64,000 bases of DNA from Minwuia thermotolerans (GCF_002924445.1 NZ_PIGG01000040.1:62001-126000); one strand, 5' to 3'; numbered from the stretch's first letter, positions 1 through 8,834 are shown. The notes: generated by a model from the letters alone, not told the origin. A program made the numbers and translations.

Positions 1-2418
1 GCTGAAGTCATCGAGCTGTTCAGGCTCGAAGCCCAGCACGCGCAGGCAGAAATCTTCGCCGATGGTGTACTTGTTGAACGCGAAGCGGATGTCGAAGGCG
101 CTCTGCAGCCCCTCCTCGATGCGCTCCAGCACCGCCTCGTTGAAGCCCTTCTGCATCAGGCTTTCGAAGTTCACGCCCGGCGAACCGTCCAGGGTGCCGT
201 GGCCCACGGCGTAGTTGATGATGTCCTCGCACTCCGACTGGCTGTAACCCAGCTTCGCCAGGGCCGCCGGCACGGTGCGGTTGATGATCTTGAAGTAGCC
301 GCCGCCTGCGAGCTTCTTGAACTTCACCGTGGCGAAGTCGGGCTCGATGCCGGTGGTGTCGCAGTCCATGACCAGACCGATCGTGCCGGTCGGTGCGATC
401 ACGGTCGCCTGGGCATTGCGGAAGCCGTTGATCCTGCCCAGATCAAGCGCCCGGTCCCAGGCCCGGCGCGCCGCCTCGACCAGATCCTGTTCGGGGCAGT
501 CCGCCGCTTCCAGCGGCACCGGCGCGATGGCCAGATCCTCGTAGCCGTCGGTTTCGCCATAGGCGGCGCGGCGGTGATTGCGGATCACCCGCATCATCGC
601 GTCCGCATTGTTGGCGAAGCCCGGGAACGCGCCCAGTTCGCCCGACATCTCGGCGGATGTGGCGTAGGATTCGCCGGTCATCAGCGCGGTGATCGCGGCG
701 CAGATCGCCCGGCCCTCGTCGGAATCGTAGGCCAGACCCATGGACATCAGCAGCCCGCCGATATTGGCGTAGCCGAGGCCCAGGGTGCGGTACTTGTAGC
801 TCAGCTCCGCGATCTCCTTCGACGGGAACTGCGCCATCAGCACCGAGATTTCCAGTGTCACGGTCCAGAGACGGACGGCGTGCTCGAAGGCGGCGATATC
901 GAACCGGCCCTCGGCGTCGCGGAACTGCATCAGGTTGAGCGACGCCAGATTGCAGGCCGTGTCGTCGAGGAACATGTACTCAGAGCACGGATTGGAGGCG
1001 TTGATCCGCCCGTCATTGGGGCAGGTGTGCCACTCGTTGATCGTGGTGTCGTACTGGACGCCCGGATCGGCCGAGGCCCACGCGGCGTAGCAGACCTTCT
1101 CCCACAGTTCCTCGGCCGGCAGCGTGCGCGCGACCTCGTCCACGGTGCGGTATTTCAGCTTCCAGTCGCCCTTCTGCTGGACCGCGTTGAGGAAGGCGTT
1201 GGGGACGCGCACGGAGTTGTTGGAGTTCTGGCCGGAGACCGTCAGATAGGCCTCCGAGTCCCAGTCCTTGTTGTAGACCGGGAAGTCGATTTCGCGGTAG
1301 CCCTGACCGGCGAACTGGATGACGCGCTGTATGTAGTTTTCCGGGATCACGGCCTTGCGGGCGGCGATGATCTCGGACTTCAGCGCCGCGTTCTCCTTCG
1401 GATCCAGGCGGCGCTTGTCGTCGGGCGCGAAAGCGTCGTTCCAGCACGCGGCGATGATCAGGTTGAGGTGCTTGTTGGCGAGCGTCGAGCCGGAGACCAG
1501 CGCGGCCACCTTCTGCTCCTCGACCGCCTTCCACATCACGTATTCCTCGATGTCGGGATGATCGAGGTCCACGGTAACCATCTTGGCGGCGCGGCGGGTC
1601 GTGCCGCCGGACTTGATGGCCCCGGCGGCGCGGTCGCCGATCTTGAGGAAGCTCATCAGGCCCGAGGACTTGCCGCCGCCCGACAGGGGCTCGTTGGCGG
1701 CGCGGACAGACGAGAAATTGGTGCCGGTGCCGGAGCCGTACTTGAACAGGCGCGCTTCGCGGACCCAGAGGTCCATGATGCCGCCCTCGTTCACCAGATC
1801 GTCGGAGATCGACTGGATGAAGCAGGCGTGGGGCTGCGGGTGTTCGTAGGCGCTGCGGGACTGGGTGAGCTCACCGGTCTGGAAATCGACGTAGTAATGG
1901 CCCTGGGCGGGGCCGTCGATGCCATAGGCCCAGTGCAGGCCGGTATTGAACCACTGGGGCGAATTGGGCGCCGCCATCTGCCGGGCCAGCATGTAGCGCA
2001 TCTCGTCGAAATAGGCCTGGGCGTCGGCTTCGGCATCGAAATAGCCGCCCTTCCAGCCCCAGTAGGTCCAGGCGCCGGCGAGACGGTCGAAGACCTGCCG
2101 CGCGTCGGTCTCCCCGCCGAAACGGCGGTTCTTCGACAGTTTCGCCATGCCATCCTCGTCGGGTGCGCGGCGCTGCAGCCACAGCGGTACGTCGTCCTCG
2201 GCGACCGGCACGGTCTTCGCGGGTACACCGGCCCTGCGGAAGTATTTCTGGGCCAGGATGTCGGCGGCCACCTGGGAGAACTGCCGCGGCACCTGGAGCT
2301 CATCGAGCCTGAAGACGATCGAGCCATCCGGATTGCGGATTTCGCTGGTCGTCGTCCGGAATTCGATGGCGTCGTAAGGCGACGCGCCCTCGGTCGTGAA
2401 TCGACGCTCGATACGCAT
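1..2418 (-). CDS. nrdJ: Adenosylcobalamin-dependent (class II) ribonucleotide reductase, 5' part of gene, cut by left edge
   Basis: Reduces ribonucleotides to deoxyribonucleotides using adenosylcobalamin instead of an oxygen-made radical. The reading frame is open from an ATG at 2418 to the window edge, giving 806 residues; full-length alphaproteobacterial NrdJ proteins are about 1200 residues, so the C-terminal part lies outside. The family active-site signature NPCSE is seen with Asn476, Cys478 and Glu480, followed by DDTACNLASLNL. Other conserved family blocks are SPQWFNTG and GSGTGTNFS. The neighbouring hupE-type genes diverge from it and may supply cobalt for the cofactor. A pair of NrdR-box-like sites lies in the shared intergenic region. 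The long opposite-strand frame over this gene is a GC-rich shadow. Identity is very secure. Confidence 0.97.
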   Translation of the reverse strand, partial: MRIERRFTTEGASPYDAIEFRTTTSEIRNPDGSIVFRLDELQVPRQFSQVAADILAQKYFRRAGVPAKTVPVAEDDVPLWLQRRAPDEDGMAKLSKNRRFGGETDARQVFDRLAGAWTYWGWKGGYFDAEADAQAYFDEMRYMLARQMAAPNSPQWFNTGLHWAYGIDGPAQGHYYVDFQTGELTQSRSAYEHPQPHACFIQSISDDLVNEGGIMDLWVREARLFKYGSGTGTNFSSVRAANEPLSGGGKSSGLMSFLKIGDRAAGAIKSGGTTRRAAKMVTVDLDHPDIEEYVMWKAVEEQKVAALVSGSTLANKHLNLIIAACWNDAFAPDDKRRLDPKENAALKSEIIAARKAVIPENYIQRVIQFAGQGYREIDFPVYNKDWDSEAYLTVSGQNSNNSVRVPNAFLNAVQQKGDWKLKYRTVDEVARTLPAEELWEKVCYAAWASADPGVQYDTTINEWHTCPNDGRINASNPCSEYMFLDDTACNLASLNLMQFRDAEGRFDIAAFEHAVRLWTVTLEISVLMAQFPSKEIAELSYKYRTLGLGYANIGGLLMSMGLAYDSDEGRAICAAITALMTGESYATSAEMSGELGAFPGFANNADAMMRVIRNHRRAAYGETDGYEDLAIAPVPLEAADCPEQDLVEAARRAWDRALDLGRINGFRNAQATVIAPTGTIGLVMDCDTTGIEPDFATVKFKKLAGGGYFKIINRTVPAALAKLGYSQSECEDIINYAVGHGTLDGSPGVNFESLMQKGFNEAVLERIEEGLQSAFDIRFAFNKYTIGEDFCLRVLGFEPEQLDDFS

Positions 2419-2512
2419 GATACTCCCCCCTTCTGGTGCCCGCTTCGGCCCGGAATTTCCCTGATTTGCCCCGCGGCCGCCCCCAGCTCTGGTGTGCTGA
2501 GGGTCAGTCCGA

Positions 2513-2572
2513 CCACTACATATTGGGAGAAGCGTAGACTCACCGTCAACAGGAAAAAGCTAGATATGGTGT
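2513..2572. promoter_or_regulatory. Candidate pair of NrdR boxes between nrdJ and hupE
   Basis: Two sites resemble the NrdR box core CWATATATWG. CTACATATTG at 2516-2525 matches 9 of 10 positions, and CTAGATATGG at 2560-2569 matches 8 of 10 and continues with TGTGT as in the full box. Their starts are 44 bp apart, close to four helical turns, whereas published pairs are more often about 31 or 42 bp apart. They lie 95-155 bp upstream of nrdJ. NrdR is a known repressor of ribonucleotide reductase genes. Assignment here is by pattern only. Confidence 0.4.
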
Positions 2573-2684
2573 GTGACGTCCCGAGAACGCGGAAATCTGG
2601 GCGTCCAGGCGCTTTCGCTTGCCAACTTTCGCAAACCGGGGCAGCTTTTGCGCCGGCCCCGCCGACACCATGATGGAACTCGCC

Positions 2685-3269
2685 ATGATCCGCATCCTGT
2701 CCACCGCTTTCGCGCTCTGCCTGCTGGCGGCCGCGCCGGCCCTGGCCCACGAAGGCGGCGGGGCTGGCGGCGGCCTGGTGAGCGGCTTCCTGCATCCGAT
2801 CCTCGGCTGGGATCATGTCGCCGCGATGGTCGCGGTGGGGCTCTGGGGCGCGTTCCTGGGCCAGCCGGCCATCTGGCAGCTCCCTGTGGTCTTTCCGCTC
2901 GTCATGGTCTTCGGCGGCATTCTCGGCATCGCCGGCGTGCCGGTGCCGCAGGTCGAGACCGGCATCGCCGCCTCGGCCCTGATCCTGGGCGTTCTCATCG
3001 CCCTGGCCGCGAAGCCGCCGCTCTGGATGGCGTGGATCGTGGTCGGGCTGTTCGCGATCTTCCACGGCCATGCCCATGGCACCGAACTGCCCGAGGCGAC
3101 CAGCGCCGTGACCTATTCCATCGGCTTCGTCGTCGGCACCGGCCTGATGCACCTGGTGGGCATCGGCTTCGGCCTGCTGGCGCGCTGGCCCGAGGGCCGC
3201 ATCGCGGTGCGGGCCGGCGGCGGCGTCATCGCCCTCGCGGGCCTCGGGTTCCTGACCGGCACGCTTTGA
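2685..3269 (+). CDS. hupE: HupE/UreJ family metal (cobalt/nickel) transporter
   Basis: Predicted inner-membrane protein of 194 residues. It starts with a signal-like segment ending in APALA before a His-Glu-rich N-terminus (AHEGGG), then the family block GFLHPILGWDHVAAM and a second His cluster FHGHAHGTE. These histidines are typical of HupE/UreJ proteins, which move nickel or cobalt. Two further in-frame ATGs at 2670 and 2673 are possible starts; 2685 gives the cleanest signal sequence. The position next to a B12-dependent reductase suggests cobalt as substrate, which is inference. No cobalamin riboswitch box was recognised in the leader. The stop overlaps the likely TTG start of the next gene. 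Confidence 0.85.
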   Translation: MIRILSTAFALCLLAAAPALAHEGGGAGGGLVSGFLHPILGWDHVAAMVAVGLWGAFLGQPAIWQLPVVFPLVMVFGGILGIAGVPVPQVETGIAASALILGVLIALAAKPPLWMAWIVVGLFAIFHGHAHGTELPEATSAVTYSIGFVVGTGLMHLVGIGFGLLARWPEGRIAVRAGGGVIALAGLGFLTGTL

Positions 3270-3862
3270 GCCGGGGCTGGCGCGACCAACGGATCGCGGC
3301 GGCGGCCCTCGCCGCCGTTCTTCTGCCTGCGCCCGCCCTCGCCCACAGCACGATCGAGGGGATCGACGCCGTCTATGGCGGCTTTCTGCATCCCTATTTC
3401 GTGCCCCAGCACCTGCTGGCGCTGATCGCGCTGGCGCTGCTGGTGGGCGTCATGAAGTGGCGCGCCGCCGCGATCGCCCTGCCGGCCTACCTGCTTGCGC
3501 TGGTGCTGGGCCTGGGGCTCGGCGCGGCGGGCCTGCCGCCGCCGGAGCCGCTGATCGCCCTGCTGGCGCTGGCCATGCTGTGCGGCGCGGGCGCAGCCGC
3601 CGGCCTCCCGTCCCTGCCCGCCCTGGCCGCCATCGCCGGCGTGCTGATCGGCCTGACGGTGGGTCTGGATTCGGTTCCCGAGTCCGGGGTCCGGTTCGAC
3701 GTGCTGGCGGCCACCGCCGTCGGCGCGGCCATCCCGCCGGTCTGGCTGGGCTGTCTGCTGATCCGCTTCCGCCGGCCCTGGCTCCGGCTGGCGACGCGGA
3801 TCCTCGGCGCCTGGGTCGTGGCCGCCTCGGCCATGGTGCTGGCGCTGACGCTCACCGCCTGA
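3266..3862 (+). CDS. Second HupE/UreJ-like membrane protein
   Basis: A 198-residue membrane protein in tandem with hupE. The likely start is a TTG at 3266 that overlaps the upstream stop (TTGA), implying translational coupling. After a signal-like stretch ending PALA the protein shows AHSTIEGIDAVYGGFLHP, a diverged form of the HupE N-terminal block in which a Gly-Phe-Leu-His-Pro motif is kept, followed by several hydrophobic segments. I infer a paralogue or partner subunit of HupE. The start is not certain because no strong ribosome-binding site is visible. It converges on the next gene with an 11-bp overlap of coding ends. Confidence 0.65.
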   Translation: MSRGWRDQRIAAAALAAVLLPAPALAHSTIEGIDAVYGGFLHPYFVPQHLLALIALALLVGVMKWRAAAIALPAYLLALVLGLGLGAAGLPPPEPLIALLALAMLCGAGAAAGLPSLPALAAIAGVLIGLTVGLDSVPESGVRFDVLAATAVGAAIPPVWLGCLLIRFRRPWLRLATRILGAWVVAASAMVLALTLTA

Positions 3863-4505
3863 GGACCAGCGCGGCCAGGCCCGTGACCGCCGCCAGCGCC
3901 GGTATCGCCGCCTGCCAGGCGCCGTCCATCGCGTGGAGCGTGAGCGCACTGCCGGCGCACCACAGCAGGGGCAGCGGCGCGAGCAGCACTACCCAGCGCA
4001 GCGGGGCGACGAGAACGACGATGCCGAGAGTCGCCATCGCCGTCGGATCGGGCGCGACGCCGACGATCTCGGCGCCCGCGATCGGCCGCCCGGCGATGAC
4101 GGCCGTCAGGGGATGCAGCGCCACGGCGTAGACCAGCAGCCCGCGGCCGAGCACGGCGCCGCCCCGGTATTCCCTGCGCCAGGGCCTGAGCGCTGCGGCG
4201 GCGAGCAACAGGCCCTGGAGCGCGAAGAGCGGCGCGACATACTCCATGGCCCAGTTGATCGGGGCATAGCTCAGCCAGACGAACCGCCACCCCACCCAGA
4301 GCCAGGCGGCGGCCATCACCGCCAGGACAAGGGCGCGCCGGCGCGGTCCCGGCCACAGCAGCAGGACGATCGCCGCAAGGCCGAGCGCCAGCGTGACCGC
4401 GGGCAGAGGCCAGAGCGCCCGGTTCGCCAGTTCGAACAGCCGCCAGTAGACCTCGGCCGAGAACATCAGGAAATCGCGCAGGCTGTAGGTGGACCAGTCC
4501 GCCAT
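3852..4505 (-). CDS. DUF6064-like polytopic membrane protein
   Basis: Protein of 217 residues with an N-terminal WSTYSLRDFLMFS motif, then about six hydrophobic segments separated by short Arg-rich loops. The N-terminal pattern (tyrosine-rich motif, then SAEVYWRLFELANRALWP) resembles the uncharacterised DUF6064 family as I remember it. No catalytic motif is evident. Its ATG shares one base with the stop codon of the upstream aldo/keto reductase (TGATG), so the two are probably co-translated. No function can be given. Confidence 0.7.
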   Translation of the reverse strand: MADWSTYSLRDFLMFSAEVYWRLFELANRALWPLPAVTLALGLAAIVLLLWPGPRRRALVLAVMAAAWLWVGWRFVWLSYAPINWAMEYVAPLFALQGLLLAAAALRPWRREYRGGAVLGRGLLVYAVALHPLTAVIAGRPIAGAEIVGVAPDPTAMATLGIVVLVAPLRWVVLLAPLPLLWCAGSALTLHAMDGAWQAAIPALAAVTGLAALVLRR

Positions 4506-5413
4506 CAGAGATCCCGGAAATGCCGCACGATCGCGCGCCGCTGACGCTCGTCGGGCAGGACGCCCCTGGCCGCAGCCTTGTTCTGCCGGACATGGTCGAC
4601 GCGGGTGGTCGCCGGGATCGTCACGGTCACAGCCGGATGGGAGAGAATGTACTTCAGGATCACCTCCGGCCAGGCGTCCGCGCCGAGGTCCCGGGCGACG
4701 GCCGGCAGCGGCGCGCCCTGCAGCCGGCGGATCAGCGCGCCGCGCCGGAAGGGCCGGTTGACGATGACGCCGATCCCCTTCTCGCGCGCCAGCGGCAGGA
4801 TGCGGTCTTCGGGATCCGTGTCGGCGACATTGTAGCTGAGCTGCACGAAATCGATCGGACGCTCCCGCATGATCCGCTCCAGCAGGTTGTGGCGGCGGCC
4901 ATGGGAGGTGGTGATCCCCACGTAGCGGATGCGCCCCTCCGCCTTCATGGCGAACAGGCGCTCCAGGTGCTCCTGCCAGGCCAGCAGGTTATGCACCTGC
5001 ATGACGTCGAAGCCATCGACCCGCCACTCGGCGCGGGATTCGGCGATCTGCTCCGGTCCCTCGTCCGGCGAGGAGGTCCAGACCTTCTCGGCCGAGAAGA
5101 GCGTCTCGGGAAAGCCGAGCTTCTCCAGGCCATGACCGACAGTGTTCTGGGAGGAGCCGTACATCGGCGAGGAATCGATCATGCCGCCGCCCTCGTCGAA
5201 GAAGGCGGCCATGACGGCGGCGCACTGTTCCAGCAGGCGCGGGTCGCGGCCGACATTGAAGGTAATCCAGGTGCCCAGGCCCACCGCCGGCACCGCCTCG
5301 CCGGTCGAGGGGACGCGGCGCGTCGGACCGGGCGCGGCCTGACCGATCGCCGGAACGGGCAGGACGGCGGCGGCCAGCGCGCCGAGAAGCATCCGTCTGC
5401 GGCTGATCCTCAT
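4505..5413 (-). CDS. Aldo/keto reductase family protein with Tat-type signal
   Basis: A 302-residue protein starting with RISRRRMLLGALAAAVLP, a twin-arginine-like signal, suggesting export in folded form. The aldo/keto reductase fold is supported by GLGTW near the mature N-terminus, the catalytic Asp and Tyr region (MIDSSPMYGSS), a Lys in the barrel (AEKVWTSS) and a His region (MQVHNLLAW), with VGITTSHGR and a C-terminal cofactor-like segment (TIPATTRVDHVRQNKAA). Periplasmic aldo/keto reductases with Tat signals are known, but the substrate is unknown. An alternative start 21 bp upstream (at 5434) adds seven residues. The start region has been duplicated as a 35-bp direct repeat just upstream. 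Confidence 0.85.
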   Translation of the reverse strand: MRISRRRMLLGALAAAVLPVPAIGQAAPGPTRRVPSTGEAVPAVGLGTWITFNVGRDPRLLEQCAAVMAAFFDEGGGMIDSSPMYGSSQNTVGHGLEKLGFPETLFSAEKVWTSSPDEGPEQIAESRAEWRVDGFDVMQVHNLLAWQEHLERLFAMKAEGRIRYVGITTSHGRRHNLLERIMRERPIDFVQLSYNVADTDPEDRILPLAREKGIGVIVNRPFRRGALIRRLQGAPLPAVARDLGADAWPEVILKYILSHPAVTVTIPATTRVDHVRQNKAAARGVLPDERQRRAIVRHFRDL

Positions 5414-5515
5414 GGTCCGCGCATCCCCTTCCATGATTGCCTGCGGGATCCCTCCCCGTGGTGTGACGTCACACAAGCAGGGTCCGCGCATCCCCTTCCA
5501 TGATTGCCTGCGGGA
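5414..5515. repeat. Perfect 35-bp direct repeat at the 5' end of the aldo/keto reductase gene
   Basis: Positions 5414-5448 and 5481-5515 are identical over 35 bases, 67 bp apart. The gene-proximal copy contains an in-frame ATG and a GAAGGGG ribosome-binding-like sequence. The distal copy carries the same ATG, which opens a ten-codon frame ending in TGA (read on the minus strand). This looks like a recent local duplication of the translation start region. Confidence 0.9.
5461..5474. promoter_or_regulatory. Perfect 14-bp palindrome GTGTGACGTCACAC
   Basis: A perfect 14-bp palindrome lies between the two 35-bp repeats, upstream of the aldo/keto reductase gene. Its left ten bases also occur at 2571-2580, between nrdJ and hupE. 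The size and symmetry fit a dimeric regulator operator, but no regulator can be named. Confidence 0.4.
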
Positions 5516-5570
5516 CCATATTGGTTCGGGACCGCGCCGCGGCGAGCGCACGATCGCTTGAGCGACGGCG

Positions 5571-6434
5571 TCAGGCGGGAAGGCGGCGCTCGCGTCTCAA
5601 TCCGATCAGCGTATGGACAATCAGGGTGGCGAGGATGATCAGCCCGCCGATGAAACCCAGTTGCGTCGGCGCCTCGCTCAGGACAAGCCAGACCCAGAGC
5701 GAACCGAAGACCGTCTCCAGCAACAGAATCAGCCCGACCTCGCCCGCCGGCAGGTAACGCGGGCCGAGACTGATGGCGACATCGGCCAGCGGAATGAAGA
5801 CCAGCCCGGCGGCCAGCACGGCGAACCAGGCGAGGCCTGTTGCCGGCTCCTGAATGAAGAAGACTGCGGGCGCGCCGGCCATGAACATGCCGAGCGTGAT
5901 TGCCGGTATCATGTTCACCGCCCGTGACTTGCGGATCACCACGAAGGCCAGTGAGATGCCGATGACGCAGATCAGGGCGAAGAACTCGCCGAGCCCGGCG
6001 TTCAGCGAAATCTGCTCCCCCGCGACCAGGGCGACGCCGCCCAGCGCGACGACGGAGGCGACCCAGGTCCGCGGCGCCACCCGCTCGCGCAGGAATATCC
6101 GGCCGAAGATCGAGGAAATCAGCGGCGTGGTGGCAATGATCACCAGCACGTTCGCCGCCGCCGTATAGGTGTTGGCGGCGACGAAACAGTTGTTGGTCAC
6201 GCCATAGAGCACGGCCACCAGAATGCCCGGCCGGCCGATGGCGCGCATGCGGGCGAGGAATTCCCCGCGCCACCAGAGCGCCATCCCGACGCTCAGGGTC
6301 AGTCCGACGAACAGGCCGCGCCAGAAGATCACGGCTGGCGCCGGCAGCCCCGACATCTTGACGAGCAGCGCATCAGGGCTGAGCGCCATGACGCCGGCGA
6401 CCATGATCAGCAGTCCTTTCTGGCGCTCGGTCAT
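5571..6434 (-). CDS. DMT superfamily (EamA) transporter
   Basis: A 287-residue protein with about ten hydrophobic helices arranged as two EamA repeats, the usual size for drug/metabolite transporters. The start ATG at 6434 overlaps the stop of the MFS gene (ATGA); a longer in-frame extension exists upstream but would lie inside that gene. Recognisable family features are the early helix with SPDALLVKMSG, then FWRGLFVGLTL, and the repeated glycine/proline-rich helix ends. Together with the upstream MFS exporter it forms a transport unit. Substrate unknown. Confidence 0.88.
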   Translation of the reverse strand: MTERQKGLLIMVAGVMALSPDALLVKMSGLPAPAVIFWRGLFVGLTLSVGMALWWRGEFLARMRAIGRPGILVAVLYGVTNNCFVAANTYTAAANVLVIIATTPLISSIFGRIFLRERVAPRTWVASVVALGGVALVAGEQISLNAGLGEFFALICVIGISLAFVVIRKSRAVNMIPAITLGMFMAGAPAVFFIQEPATGLAWFAVLAAGLVFIPLADVAISLGPRYLPAGEVGLILLLETVFGSLWVWLVLSEAPTQLGFIGGLIILATLIVHTLIGLRRERRLPA

Positions 6435-7960
6435 TTCGCGTGCCCCTGCCACTTGACCATCCAGAAGAACGGTATCGTCGCCAGCGAGATGATGGCGAAC
6501 AGATAGAAGGCGTTGATGTAGCCGACCATCAGCGACTGCCGCGTGATCTCACCGGCCATCGCGGCGAGGCCGCTTTCGCTGTCGATGTTCCAGCCGCCGA
6601 TCACGGATGGAAAGCGCAGCACGTCGTTCATCGGCGAAATCTCCTCGGCCATGTTCGAATAGTTGTACTTCGACGTCCGTATGACCACCGCGACACTGAC
6701 CGAGATGAAGAAGCTGGAGCCGAAATTGCGGATCAGGTGAAACACCGAGCTGCCTTCGCCGGCCTTTTCGGGGCCCAGCGTGGCGAACGCGACCTGGGTG
6801 ACCGGCACCCAGCAGAGCCCGACGCCCAGGCCCTGCATGGCGCTGGTCCAGGCGACGTCCCAGCTGGTCAGGTTGATGTCGAAGCTGGCGATGTAGAGCC
6901 CGGCGACGCCCTGAAGACCGAATCCGACGGTCATCCAGAAGCGCGGATCGAGCCGCGAGGCCCAGATCATGACGATGAATCCGACCAGCGTGCCGAGACC
7001 GCGGGTCGCCAGCAGCCAGCCGATGGCGCCCTCCGGAAAGTCGCGCAGCTGCTGCAGCATGGGCGGGAACAGCACCATCGGCGTGAAGTTGAGCATGCCG
7101 AAGATCAGGATGAAGAACATCCCGAAAGCGAAATTGCGGTCCTTCAGCATCTGGAAGTCGAGGAAGGTCTTCTTCGACGAGGTCAGGCTGTGGCTGACGA
7201 AGATCCAGAAGGCGAGGGCCGCGATGCAGGCCTCGATGATGATCTCCGGGCTTTCGAACCAGTCGGCCCGCTCGCCCCTGTCCAGCATCAGCTGGGTCGC
7301 AGCCACCGCCACGCTGAGGGCGAGAAAGCCTGTCCAGTCGAGGCGCGCCTTGCCCGGAACGTCGAGATCCCGCACGAACATCAGGATGCCGACGATGGCG
7401 ACGAGGGCGCAGGGCACGACCATGAAGAAGACCCAGCGCCAGCCATAGGTCTCCGACAGGTAGCCGCCGAGCGTCGGCGCGATGATGGGACCGAGAACGA
7501 CGCCGACGCCGAAGACCGCCATCGTGGAGGCGTGTTTCTCCCGCGGGAAGGCCTGCAGCACGATGGACTGGCTGCCCGGCACCATCGGCGCGCCGAACAT
7601 GCCCTGCAACACCCGGTAGAAGACGATCTCGGGCAGCGAGTTGGCCATCCCGCAGGCCAGCGTGGCGCCGGTGAAACCCAGCGCCGAGATCAGCATCACG
7701 CGGCGCTGGCCCAGCCTGGCGATCAGCCAGCCGGTCATCGGCGTAACCACGGCGGTGGCCACCAGGTTGAAGGTCACGACCCACGCGATCTGGTCGGTGG
7801 TGGCGCCGAATGCGCCCTGCATCTTGGGCAGGGCGACATTGGCGATGGTCACCGTCATCGCATAGAGCATGGTCGACATGGTCAGCGTGAAGATCAGGCA
7901 CCCGCGCTCGAACGGGGTCATGGTCTGCGTCGGCGCCGGCTGACCGTCGGCCACGCTCAT
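6431..7960 (-). CDS. DHA2 family MFS efflux permease (EmrB/QacA type)
   Basis: A 509-residue inner-membrane exporter with about 14 hydrophobic helices. Family signatures include IANVALPKMQ in the first helix, the loop motif GWLIARLGQRRVM (MFS motif A), QSIVLQAFP, and the motif-C-like stretch VGVVLGPIIAPTLGG, typical of proton-driven antiporters. EmrB homologues usually pair with an EmrA membrane-fusion protein; none is present here. It is preceded by an SDR gene 31 bp upstream and overlaps the DMT exporter gene, suggesting one transcript. Confidence 0.92.
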   Translation of the reverse strand: MSVADGQPAPTQTMTPFERGCLIFTLTMSTMLYAMTVTIANVALPKMQGAFGATTDQIAWVVTFNLVATAVVTPMTGWLIARLGQRRVMLISALGFTGATLACGMANSLPEIVFYRVLQGMFGAPMVPGSQSIVLQAFPREKHASTMAVFGVGVVLGPIIAPTLGGYLSETYGWRWVFFMVVPCALVAIVGILMFVRDLDVPGKARLDWTGFLALSVAVAATQLMLDRGERADWFESPEIIIEACIAALAFWIFVSHSLTSSKKTFLDFQMLKDRNFAFGMFFILIFGMLNFTPMVLFPPMLQQLRDFPEGAIGWLLATRGLGTLVGFIVMIWASRLDPRFWMTVGFGLQGVAGLYIASFDINLTSWDVAWTSAMQGLGVGLCWVPVTQVAFATLGPEKAGEGSSVFHLIRNFGSSFFISVSVAVVIRTSKYNYSNMAEEISPMNDVLRFPSVIGGWNIDSESGLAAMAGEITRQSLMVGYINAFYLFAIISLATIPFFWMVKWQGHAK

Positions 7961-7991
7961 TCGGCCGCGGCCGGATGTCCGCCGCCCCGCC

Positions 7992-8735
7992 TCACGTCCT
8001 GAGCGTCAGGCCGCCGTCGACGGTCAGGCTGTGGCCGGAGACGAATCCGGCGTCGTCCGACGCCAGGAACAGCGCCGCGCGGGCGATGTCGAGCGGATCG
8101 CCCAGCCGCCGGAGCGCAGCCTTCTTCGCCCAGATCGCCGCGATATCCTCGTTGGCGAAGCTCTGCGCCGTCATGCCGGTCTGGATCGCGCCCGGCTCGA
8201 TGCAGTTCACGGTGATGCCGAACTTGCCGAGCTCCAGCGCCAGGGTCCGGGTCATGCCCACGACCCCGGCCTTGGAGGCGCAGTAGGCGGTGAGCCCGTA
8301 GTCGGTCATGCGCGCCATTACCGAGGCCGTCGAGATGATGCGGCCGGCAGGGCTGTCCTTCAGGTGCGGAATCGCCGCGCGGGCGAGCTTGAAGGCCGAG
8401 GTGAGGTTGACCGAGATGGTGATGTCCCACTCGCCGTCGGTCATGTGCTCGCCCAGCGCGTTCCGGCTGACGCCCGCATTGTTGTAAAGGATGTCGAGCC
8501 GGCCGAACCTGCCCACGGCGGCGTCCACGATCTTCTCGGCCGCATCCGGCTCGGCGATGTCCTGCTCCATCGCAGTGACGTAGGAATGGCCGTGCCTGGC
8601 GGCGAGATCCGTGCCCGGCCGGTCAACGGCCAGCACCATTGCGCCCTCGCGGGCGAAGAGATCCGCCGTCGCCTGTCCGATGCCGCTCGCCGCGCCGGTC
8701 ACGATCGCCGCGCGCCCTTCCAGTCTCAAAGCCAT
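7992..8735 (-). CDS. SDR family oxidoreductase
   Basis: A 247-residue classical short-chain dehydrogenase. The nucleotide-binding motif TGAASGIG lies near residue 13, followed by NNAG, the catalytic Ser in STASV, and YCASK (Tyr-x-x-x-Lys). The C-terminal FVSGHSLTVDGG is also typical. An Asp after the second beta strand (AVDRPG) suggests NAD(H) preference. The substrate cannot be read from sequence. It is 31 bp upstream of the MFS exporter gene in the same direction and may be the first gene of an SDR-MFS-DMT transcript. Confidence 0.92.
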   Translation of the reverse strand: MALRLEGRAAIVTGAASGIGQATADLFAREGAMVLAVDRPGTDLAARHGHSYVTAMEQDIAEPDAAEKIVDAAVGRFGRLDILYNNAGVSRNALGEHMTDGEWDITISVNLTSAFKLARAAIPHLKDSPAGRIISTASVMARMTDYGLTAYCASKAGVVGMTRTLALELGKFGITVNCIEPGAIQTGMTAQSFANEDIAAIWAKKAALRRLGDPLDIARAALFLASDDAGFVSGHSLTVDGGLTLRT

Positions 8736-8834
8736 GAAATGCCTCCCCTGTCCGTGGTCGCGGCCAGTCTATTGATCGCGGTCGGGGATAACACCGGTCA
8801 TTGTGCATGAGGCGGATGCGCCGGCCAGCCCGCC

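Noticed and set aside
199-2673. Long plus-strand open frame of 824 codons opposite nrdJ
   Set aside because: It mirrors the third-codon GC bias of nrdJ, lacks domains or signals, and nrdJ is unmistakable on the other strand.
2419-2684. Cobalamin riboswitch upstream of hupE or nrdJ
   Set aside because: Expected for cobalt/B12 genes, but no recognisable B12-box was found on either strand. A covariance-model search would settle it.
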